DNA of 11,652 nt from DATEOR01 sp036279015 (GTDB lineage: Bacteria; Actinomycetota; Thermoleophilia; Gaiellales; Gaiellaceae): the NCBI GenBank assembly GCA_036279015.1, contig DASUJY010000061.1:1-11652 (forward strand). The letters are read 5' to 3'. A program made the position numbers and the translations under genes. The notes beneath the pieces were generated by a model, which was given only the letters and a program-made list of their open reading frames with translations, did no database searches and was not told the origin of the DNA. Shown piece by piece: positions 6,424 through 11,652 of this stretch; the stretch's first letter is position 1, and every line of letters begins with the position of its first letter.

Positions 6424-7211
6424 GCCTTCAGCCTCGTCCCGATCACGACGCAGAGCCCCACGAGCAGAACGGCGGCGAGCAGCCAGGTGACCATCCCCTC
6501 CGGGACCGGGCCGAGGTGGCCGATGCCCCAGCCGCCCGCGTCGTGCGGGCTCTTCGACGCCTGCACGTAGGCGATGATGGAGTCGAGGTCGTCGGCCGGG
6601 ATGACCCGCTCCGAGAACGAGGGCATGATGAAGGGCCCGATCCGCACCGCCTGGGCGATCTGAACCGCGGTTGCGTCCTCGAGCGGCGGCGCGACCGCAC
6701 CCGTGACGAAGCCGCCCTCCGTCACCACCTGGTGGCAGCCGGCGCAGTGGCTCGTGAAGAGCTCGAGACCGCGGGCGACGTTTCCTTGCTCCGGGTGGGG
6801 CTCCGGAACCGGGGGCCCGCCTCCGAAGGACGCGACGTAGCCAATGAGCGCCTGGAGCTCGCGTTCCGAGAAGAGGACGCGGCTCCTGCGCGGCTGCTCG
6901 TGCGGATTCGAGAGCGGCATGTAGCCCGTGCGCAGGTAGAAGTCGGCAGCCTCGGCCCCCACGCCGACGAGCGGCGGCCCCAGCCCCTGGATCCCGCCCG
7001 CGCCGCGTTGCGGAGCGGTGGCGGTCACCCCCTCGCCCTGCGAGCCGTGGCAGGAGGCGCAGTTGCCGGCGTAGAGCTGAGCGCCGAGCTGCTCGAGGCT
7101 CAACGATCCCTCGTCCGCAGGCCTGACGATCCCGGTGGGCGGCTGAGATGCCGCCGCCGCCGGAAGCGCGAACGCCGCGATCGCGACGGCGACCCGGAGG
7201 AGCGCGCGCAT
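6420..7211 (-). CDS. qcrC: Dihaem cytochrome c subunit of the bc complex
   Basis: Replaces cytochrome c1 in actinobacterial bc complexes and hands electrons toward the oxidase. The 263-residue protein has a signal sequence (about 1-22), two cytochrome c domains and a C-terminal membrane anchor (about 237-259), leaving a short cytoplasmic tail. Haem sites are CASCH at 51-55 with Met98 (GYMPL) as likely axial ligand, and CAGCH at 156-160 with Met196 (FIMPSF). Both sites are complete. In mycobacterial supercomplexes this protein contacts the CuA subunit directly. Here a further monohaem cytochrome gene lies just upstream, with a 1-nt overlap (TGATG) of its stop and this start. No clear ribosome binding site is visible, so re-initiation after the upstream stop is likely. 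Confidence 0.93.
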   Translation of the reverse strand: MRALLRVAVAIAAFALPAAAASQPPTGIVRPADEGSLSLEQLGAQLYAGNCASCHGSQGEGVTATAPQRGAGGIQGLGPPLVGVGAEAADFYLRTGYMPLSNPHEQPRRSRVLFSERELQALIGYVASFGGGPPVPEPHPEQGNVARGLELFTSHCAGCHQVVTEGGFVTGAVAPPLEDATAVQIAQAVRIGPFIMPSFSERVIPADDLDSIIAYVQASKSPHDAGGWGIGHLGPVPEGMVTWLLAAVLLVGLCVVIGTRLKA

Positions 7212-7594
7212 CAGTGGCGGTAGAGGTAAGCGGCCACGTCCCGCGCCTGGCGCTCGGTCAGCCCGAGATCCGGCATCACCGTCTCCGGATGGACCTCGGG
7301 CGGATTCATGATCCAGCGGACAGTATTCTCGATCGTGTTCGGCAGCTCTCCCGCGACGTAGCGCCTCTGCGAGTACGAGGCAAGCGAGGGGCCGACCGTC
7401 CCGTTCGCTTCCGGGATCGCCTGGATCACATGGCAGGCGCCGCAGCCATAACCGACGATCACCCCGCGCCCACGATCGGGGTCGGCGCCGGCCACCGGCG
7501 TCTCGTTCTTCCCCCCGCAGGAGGTGAGGACGCCGCCCATGAGCAGAAAGGCGACGGCGAGCGCGCTTCGCCTCGGGGTCAGGACTGGACGCAT
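7211..7594 (-). CDS. Monohaem cytochrome c, probable lipoprotein
   Basis: A 127-residue class-I-like cytochrome c, probably held at the outer face of the membrane by a lipid. It has a Sec signal with a lipobox-like LTSC (C26), a short linker, CGACH (51-55) and a likely axial Met107 in TVMPDL. The order GPSL..Y..R after the haem and the closing AAYL helix match small oxidase-linked cytochrome c domains, such as the one fused to subunit II here. It may be a tethered electron carrier between the bc complex and the oxidase, or an extra subunit of either. The ATG at 7594 lies inside the previous gene (16-nt overlap), and the lipoprotein signal supports that start. The role in electron transfer is inferred from the haem motif and position. 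Confidence 0.85.
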   Translation of the reverse strand: MRPVLTPRRSALAVAFLLMGGVLTSCGGKNETPVAGADPDRGRGVIVGYGCGACHVIQAIPEANGTVGPSLASYSQRRYVAGELPNTIENTVRWIMNPPEVHPETVMPDLGLTERQARDVAAYLYRH

Positions 7595-7959
7595 TCCGGC
7601 GTCACGGTCGCCCCGAGCCCGGCCATGAGGATGAGGAAGATGAAGAGCACGCCGAGCACGAGCCCGATCGTCGCGAGCAAGTGCATGCGGCCGAGCGGCG
7701 GCGCCGAATCGTCGGTGCGGGTCGCCACCCACATGACGATTGCAGCGGTCAAGGCCACGACGGCGACGATTCCGCCGGCGATCGTCATCGCGAGGCCCCA
7801 GACGTTCGGGTCGACGGAATGCGTCTCGCCGAAGGGGCCGCACGCCGCGGTCCCGACGCCGACGCCGACGACGTGCATCCCCGCCCACGTGAGCGGAGCG
7901 CCGAGGACTCCGAACCAGAGGATCGCTTCCGCGAGGAGGCTGGGGGGCCGGAGCTTCAT
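7579..7959 (-). CDS. Three-span membrane protein of unknown function in the oxidase operon
   Basis: A 126-residue protein that I cannot assign to a named family. It has three hydrophobic segments (about 12-36, 54-79 and 93-116). The first contains GVLGAPLTWAGMHV, resembling G-P-L-A-W segments I recall in unnamed membrane proteins of caa3 gene clusters. With the N-terminus inside, Cys40 and Cys123 would both face outward and could form a disulfide or bind metal. No haem motif is present. The ATG at 7959 overlaps the subunit III stop (ATGA); an in-frame ATG at 8025 would extend far into subunit III and is less likely. Its place between subunit III and a cytochrome c suggests a small accessory or assembly subunit; this is inference. 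Confidence 0.7.
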   Translation of the reverse strand: MKLRPPSLLAEAILWFGVLGAPLTWAGMHVVGVGVGTAACGPFGETHSVDPNVWGLAMTIAGGIVAVVALTAAIVMWVATRTDDSAPPLGRMHLLATIGLVLGVLFIFLILMAGLGATVTPECVQS

Positions 7960-8576
7960 GCGGAGGCGGAGAGAAGCGTTCCGACCACGAAGAGCGTCAT
8001 CAGGTTGGCGAAGTGCCAGTACCACGAGATTGCACGTACCCCGATGACCCGATAGTTCGTCAACCCGCCCAGGAGCCGGGCCAGCAGCCAGACGTTGAGG
8101 AGCATGCCGATGAAGACGTGGGCGTGGTCGGCGCCGAGCAGGGTGTAGTAGATGGAGCCATAGGCGTTGTCCTCCGGCCTGAAGTCGGAGAGATCGCTTC
8201 GGAACGAGTGCATCTCGTAGGCGAAGTAGCCCGACTGGACGACGAGCGCGACGAAGATGAAGACCCAGGCCGCACGAGCGCGGCCGGCCTGCGCGGCGAG
8301 CGAGGCGCCGAGCATGGGAATGCTGGTCAGCGCCAGCGCCCCCGCGAGGATGAGCGGCACGGTGACGTCGGGCGGCTCGATGCCGCCGAGCGGCCAGTCG
8401 GTGCTCTGGAACCGGAGGTAGAAATAGGTGGCGATCAGGCAGCCGAAGAGCGCGCCCTCCGTGGCGATCAGGAGGTAGATCCCCCAGAGGCCGTTCGGGA
8501 AGGCCGCACGCCGGGCGGCGACCCGTGCCGCGGCGCTTCCGCTCGTCGCCTCCATGCTTCTCGTGACGTCGCTCAT
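7956..8576 (-). CDS. coxC: Cytochrome c oxidase subunit III
   Basis: Integral membrane subunit that stabilises the oxidase and its proton uptake. The 206 residues match the short five-span form found in bacterial caa3 oxidases. Landmarks are LWGIYLLIATEGALFG with Glu40 in the first span, YFYLRFQ (51-57), GYFAYEMH (116-123), LLGADHAHVFIGMLL with H151 and H153, and the closing WYWHFANLMTLFVV (185-198), equivalent to the WHFVD block. The ATG overlaps the subunit I stop by 4 nt (ATGA), and the stop overlaps the next gene in the same way. About 29 polar residues precede the first span. Confidence 0.93.
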   Translation of the reverse strand: MSDVTRSMEATSGSAAARVAARRAAFPNGLWGIYLLIATEGALFGCLIATYFYLRFQSTDWPLGGIEPPDVTVPLILAGALALTSIPMLGASLAAQAGRARAAWVFIFVALVVQSGYFAYEMHSFRSDLSDFRPEDNAYGSIYYTLLGADHAHVFIGMLLNVWLLARLLGGLTNYRVIGVRAISWYWHFANLMTLFVVGTLLSASA

Positions 8577-10480
8577 GCCTCTTGCGGCTCCTGCCAATGC
8601 CACGCGGCGATCACGATCAGCGTCAGGCCGAAGAACCCGCCCGCCGCCACGAAATGCTCGGTGAGGAGCAGCGCGAAGAAGCCCGAAAGCGCGACGGCGA
8701 CGAGGAGCGGAGACCACGACTCGGACGGCATCTCGAGCACCTCGTCGAGGACGGCGTCCTGCGCGGTCGTGCTCACCGTCTCGTGTCCCTCCTCGAGCGT
8801 GAGCTCGCCGCGGTCGAGCCTCCTTGCATCCGCCTCCCGGTCCTCCGTGTCCCACATCGCGTAGGGGCTCGAGACGACCGGGATGACGGCGTAGTTGTAC
8901 TCGGGGGGCGGCGACGTCGTCGACCACTCGAGCGTGTCGCCCGCCCACGGGTCGTTCCCGGCCGGCCGGCCGCGGAAGAGGCTCACGGTCAGATTGACGA
9001 GGATTAGGACGAGCCCCGCGCCGAGCACGTACGAGCCGATCGTCTCGGACAGGTTGTAGGCGCCCCAGCCGAGATCGTCGGGGTAGGTGTAGACGCGCCT
9101 TGGCATCCCGAGGAGGCCGACGATGTGCATCGGGAAGAAGGTGAGCGCGGAGCCGACGAACGTGAGCCAGAAAGACGCCTGCCCGAAGCGCTCGTAGTAC
9201 ATCCGGCCCGTCACCTTCGGGAACCAGTAGTACATCCCGCCGAGGAGCGGGAACATGGCCGCCCCGAAGATGACGAAGTGGAAGTGCGCGACGACGAAGT
9301 ACGTGTCCGTCGTCTGCTGGTCGAAGGGAATGGCGGCGAACATGATCCCGGACAGGCCGCCGATGATGAAGAAGACGATGAAGCCGACGATGAAGAGAAG
9401 CGGCGTCGCGAAGCGGGGCCGTCCGGTCACGAGCGTCGTGATCCACGCGAAGAGCTGGATCGCGCTCGGGATGACGATGATGAGGCTCGCGGCCGCGAAG
9501 TAGACGGCGGTCACCGTCGCGAGGCCGACCGCGAACATGTGGTGGGCCCAGACGCCGAAGCCGATGAAGGCGACGAGGACCTCGGCGATCGCGACGAACG
9601 GATAGGCGACCATCTTCCGGCGCGAGAAGGTCGGGATGATCGAGGTCGCGATCCCGAAGGCGGGCAGGATGATGATGTAGACCTCGGGGTGGCCGAAGAT
9701 CCAGAAGAGGTGCTGCCAGAGGAGGGAGTCACCGCCGAAGGCGACGTCGTAGAAGTGGAAGCCGGCGAGCCGGTCGAGCTCGAGGAAGACGAGCGCCGTG
9801 TTCAGGGGCGGCAGCGCGAAGACGAGCGCGAAGGAGACGGCGAGGAAGGCGTAGCAGAAGAGCGGCAGGCGGTTCAGCGACATGCCCGGCGCCCGCAGCT
9901 TGAAGATCGTGACGATGAAGTTGATCGCGACCATCGTCGTCGAGACGCCCAGGAAGAGCAGCCCGAGCGCGTAGAAGTCGATCCCCATCGACGGGTTGAA
10001 CTCCTTCGAGGCGAGCGGGACGTAGTCGAACCACCCGGCGTTCGGCGCCCGGCCGATGAAAAGGCCGACGTAGATGAAGATTCCGGAGGCGGCGTAGATC
10101 CAGTAGCCGACCGCGTTCATCCGTGGGAACGCCATGTCGCGGGCGCCGATCATGAGCGGCACGAGGTAATTCCCGAACGCGCCCGTGGACATCGGGATGA
10201 CGACGAGGAAGATCATCGTCACGCCGTGCATCGTGAAGAGCTGGTTGTAGGCCTCGGGCGAGAGCACGCCCGCGTCGGGCCCGATCAGCTGGGTGCGCAT
10301 GAGGAGCGCCTCGACGCCGCCCGCTCCGAAGAAGAAGAGCGTCGTGAAGAAGTAGAGGAGCCCGATGCGCTTGTGGTCCGTCGTCGTCAGCCAGCCGACG
10401 AGGCCGGAAGGCTCCTCCCAGATCCGCTCCAGGCGACCGATCCGCCGCCGTGCCTCGGGTGTCGAGACGCCAATCGCCAT
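8573..10480 (-). CDS. coxA: Cytochrome c oxidase subunit I, long form with C-terminal two-span extension
   Basis: Catalytic subunit of a haem-copper oxidase. The 635 residues contain the 12-span core plus an extension. Haem a ligands are H85 (TMHGVTM) and H401; haem a3 ligand H399 (AHFHF); CuB ligands H264, H313 and H314; the cross-linking Tyr is Y268 in GHPEVY, whose Glu266 marks an A1-type D pathway together with N104, D115 and N122. The Arg pair R461-R462 is present. The K-pathway Lys is replaced by Gln342 (IPSAIQLFAW). After span 12 a polar linker (about 503-588) leads to two more spans (about 589-627), as in oxidases where a subunit IV-like part is fused. The ATG lies 5 nt after the subunit II stop, with a GGGG directly before it. 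Confidence 0.95.
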   Translation of the reverse strand: MAIGVSTPEARRRIGRLERIWEEPSGLVGWLTTTDHKRIGLLYFFTTLFFFGAGGVEALLMRTQLIGPDAGVLSPEAYNQLFTMHGVTMIFLVVIPMSTGAFGNYLVPLMIGARDMAFPRMNAVGYWIYAASGIFIYVGLFIGRAPNAGWFDYVPLASKEFNPSMGIDFYALGLLFLGVSTTMVAINFIVTIFKLRAPGMSLNRLPLFCYAFLAVSFALVFALPPLNTALVFLELDRLAGFHFYDVAFGGDSLLWQHLFWIFGHPEVYIIILPAFGIATSIIPTFSRRKMVAYPFVAIAEVLVAFIGFGVWAHHMFAVGLATVTAVYFAAASLIIVIPSAIQLFAWITTLVTGRPRFATPLLFIVGFIVFFIIGGLSGIMFAAIPFDQQTTDTYFVVAHFHFVIFGAAMFPLLGGMYYWFPKVTGRMYYERFGQASFWLTFVGSALTFFPMHIVGLLGMPRRVYTYPDDLGWGAYNLSETIGSYVLGAGLVLILVNLTVSLFRGRPAGNDPWAGDTLEWSTTSPPPEYNYAVIPVVSSPYAMWDTEDREADARRLDRGELTLEEGHETVSTTAQDAVLDEVLEMPSESWSPLLVAVALSGFFALLLTEHFVAAGGFFGLTLIVIAAWHWQEPQEA

Positions 10481-10485
10481 CCCCG

Positions 10486-11517
10486 CTACCCGGCCTCGAA
10501 CCTGAGCCCGTCGACGTAGTGGAGAAGGGCGCGGAAGTCGGGGCCGCTCAGGTTGAGCCCCGGCATCTTGTTCCCGGGCTTCACGTGCTGCGGGTCGAGG
10601 ATCCAGCCGCCGAGGTAGCCGAGCCGGTTCGGGATCGTCTCGGCGGCGAGCATGTCCCTCTCGCCGACGTGCGTCAGATCGGGGCCGATCTTGCCGTCCG
10701 CATCGGTGCCGCGGATCGTGTGGCAGCTCGCGCAGGCGTTCGAGAGAAAGACGCCCTGCCCGCGCCGGGCCAGCTCGTTGGCGGGCTCCGGCGCGGGGGC
10801 GGCTTCATTCGCAAGCCAGGTTTGGAACCGCTCGGGCGGCTCCGCGTAGACCTCGAGAGCCATGTGCGCGTGCTGGGCGCCGCAAAACTCCGCGCACTGG
10901 CCGCGGTAGCGGCCGGGTCGGTCCGCGTAGAGGAGGATGCGGTTCTCCTGACCCGGGATGAGGTCGATCTTCCGGTTGAGCTGCGGCACCCAGAAGCTGT
11001 GGATCACGTCGGCGGTGCGGACGACGAGGTTGATCCGCGTCTGCGTCGGGATGTGCATCTCGTTGGCGGTGACGGCGGCCGAGCCCGGGTAGCGGAACTC
11101 CCACCACCACTGATGTCCGATCACCTCGATCGTCATGTCGGTCGACGAGGCGCTCGGCGCCGAAGTCTTCTGGATCACGAAGATGTTCGAGGCTGTGAAG
11201 AGCCCCGAGAGCGTCACGACGGGAATCGCGATTCCGAAGGCGACGACGAGGGCCGTCATTAGGCCCTCGCGCTCGCCGAAGAGCGGGAGACCGCTCCGGC
11301 GTCGGCGCACGTAGGCGAGGACGAGGAAGGAGACGGCCCCGGAGAAGACGATGCCGGAGCCCCCGAGCATCCACCACCACAGCCGCTCGATCAGCCGCGC
11401 AGGATGGCTCTCCGGCTCGAGGGTCGACTGCCGCGTCGAGCCGCAGCCCGAGACGGCGAGCAGTGTGAAAGCGACAAGGGCGAGTCCCCTTCCCCCCAAC
11501 CGCTGTCGGTGGTTCAA
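10486..11517 (-). CDS. coxB: Cytochrome c oxidase subunit II with fused cytochrome c domain (caa3 type)
   Basis: Entry point for electrons into the oxidase. The 343-residue protein has a lipoprotein-type signal (lipobox VSGC, Cys25), two membrane spans (about 49-70 and 86-109), a CuA cupredoxin domain and a C-terminal cytochrome c domain. QWWWEFRYP is at 136-144; CuA ligands are H173, C208, E210 (by its backbone), C212, H216 and M219 in CAEFCGAQHAHM. The fused cytochrome has CASCH at 262-266 and likely axial Met318 (NKMPGL). The start is taken as TTG at 11517 because it overlaps the upstream stop as TTGA, matching the other junctions, has GGAGAG 9 nt upstream, and gives a normal lipoprotein signal. 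An in-frame ATG at 11616 would run 100 nt into the upstream gene. Confidence 0.92.
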   Translation of the reverse strand: MNHRQRLGGRGLALVAFTLLAVSGCGSTRQSTLEPESHPARLIERLWWWMLGGSGIVFSGAVSFLVLAYVRRRRSGLPLFGEREGLMTALVVAFGIAIPVVTLSGLFTASNIFVIQKTSAPSASSTDMTIEVIGHQWWWEFRYPGSAAVTANEMHIPTQTRINLVVRTADVIHSFWVPQLNRKIDLIPGQENRILLYADRPGRYRGQCAEFCGAQHAHMALEVYAEPPERFQTWLANEAAPAPEPANELARRGQGVFLSNACASCHTIRGTDADGKIGPDLTHVGERDMLAAETIPNRLGYLGGWILDPQHVKPGNKMPGLNLSGPDFRALLHYVDGLRFEAG

Positions 11518-11652
11518 CCCTGCGCGCTCTCCAGGCGCCGACGCTGGGGGGCAACGGTGTAGCGCGGATCGCGCGCCGACTGGAAGCCGGCCTTGTAGAC
11601 GGCCCAGCGGAGGCACATCCCGCCGGCGAGGACGAGGGTCGCACCCGCCACG
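11514..11652 (-). CDS. C-terminal tail of an NrfD-like integral membrane protein (5' part missing)
   Basis: The last 45 codons of a gene that enters from the right edge, ending in TGA at 11514-11516. The tail begins with the end of a membrane span (ATLVLAGGMCLRWAV), then has the polar KAGFQSARDPRYTVAPQRRR and ends ESAQG. I associate this ending with NrfD/PsrC-type quinone-interacting membrane subunits, as in polysulfide reductase-like enzymes and alternative complex III (ActC/ActF), but 45 residues are too few for certainty. Its stop overlaps the subunit II start by 4 nt, so it belongs to the same operon. If it is part of alternative complex III, the oxidase would be served by two different quinol-oxidising complexes. 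Confidence 0.5.
   Translation of the reverse strand, partial: VAGATLVLAGGMCLRWAVYKAGFQSARDPRYTVAPQRRRLESAQG
11527..11532 (-). promoter_or_regulatory. Ribosome binding site supporting the TTG start of coxB
   Basis: GGAGAG on the minus strand lies 9 nt before the TTG at 11517, inside the end of the NrfD-like reading frame. It is the best purine-rich site near the beginning of coxB and favours the rare TTG start over the ATG at 11616. Confidence 0.5.

Noticed and set aside
5611..6570. A 319-codon plus-strand reading frame opposite qcrA
   Set aside because: Arg/Glu-rich antisense shadow; the Rieske gene on the minus strand has intact cluster motifs.
7211..7888. A longer version of the monohaem cytochrome starting at 7888
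   Set aside because: The added N-terminal part is an Arg-rich shadow of the three-span membrane protein; the start at 7594 gives a proper lipoprotein signal.
9125..10519. A 464-codon plus-strand reading frame opposite coxA
   Set aside because: Its product is almost wholly charged residues (Glu, Arg, Asp) in a pattern typical of the antisense of a GC-rich membrane protein gene, with no domain; coxA on the other strand has every catalytic residue.
10486..11616. Longer coxB starting at the ATG at 11616
   Set aside because: It would overlap the NrfD-like frame by about 100 nt and place the lipoprotein signal far from the N-terminus; the TTG with a good ribosome binding site and a 4-nt overlap is more consistent.
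1..11652. CRISPR array, tRNA or rRNA gene, insertion sequence, riboswitch or origin
   Set aside because: No regularly spaced repeats, no cloverleaf or rRNA-like stretch, no transposase or terminal repeats and no DnaA-box cluster were seen on either strand by eye.

Overview
This is a GC-rich, gene-dense bacterial window that looks like a high-GC Actinomycetota chromosome, possibly a Thermoleophilia-type lineage. The pointers are the actinobacterial-style qcrCAB order beside cox genes, a PDWY form of the cytochrome b PEWY motif, a Rieske protein with three membrane spans, frequent GTG/TTG starts, and very short or overlapping gene junctions. The taxonomic call is inference. No rRNA, tRNA, CRISPR array, insertion sequence or phage gene is visible.

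Left part (1-4076). A sugar-porter MFS transporter, cut by the left edge, runs leftward. It diverges from a GPR1/FUN34/YaaH-type acetate/carboxylate transporter across a 217-bp shared control region. The acetate-type gene ends in a strong GC-rich hairpin. A MarR-family regulator follows, with a 19-bp inverted repeat just before its start codon, and it overlaps by 4 nt a ferritin-like YciF/DUF892 protein. After a 105-bp gap come a second, divergent YciF/DUF892 paralogue and, 2 nt later, a CtaG-type cytochrome oxidase assembly protein.

Right part (4082-11652, all on the minus strand, read from right to left). One tightly packed respiratory operon is encoded: the C-terminal tail of an NrfD-like membrane protein (cut by the right edge), caa3-type oxidase subunit II with a fused cytochrome c domain, a long subunit I with two extra C-terminal membrane spans, subunit III, an unknown three-span membrane protein, a monohaem cytochrome c lipoprotein, a dihaem cytochrome c (QcrC), the Rieske protein (QcrA) and cytochrome b (QcrB). 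Every junction overlaps by 1-16 nt except a 5-nt gap between subunits II and I. The set therefore probably behaves as one translationally coupled message whose promoter lies beyond the right edge.

Together the minus-strand genes encode a quinol-to-oxygen chain: cytochrome b and the Rieske protein oxidise quinol, QcrC and possibly the extra lipoprotein carry electrons, and the caa3 oxidase reduces oxygen. The facing CtaG gene is an assembly factor for that oxidase. Points that deserve a second look are the surplus of c-type haems in one operon, a Gln in place of the usual K-channel Lys in subunit I, an NrfD-like tail directly upstream that could belong to an alternative complex III or another quinone-linked module, the tandem ferritin-like genes linked to an oxidase assembly gene, and the MarR-site operator candidate.
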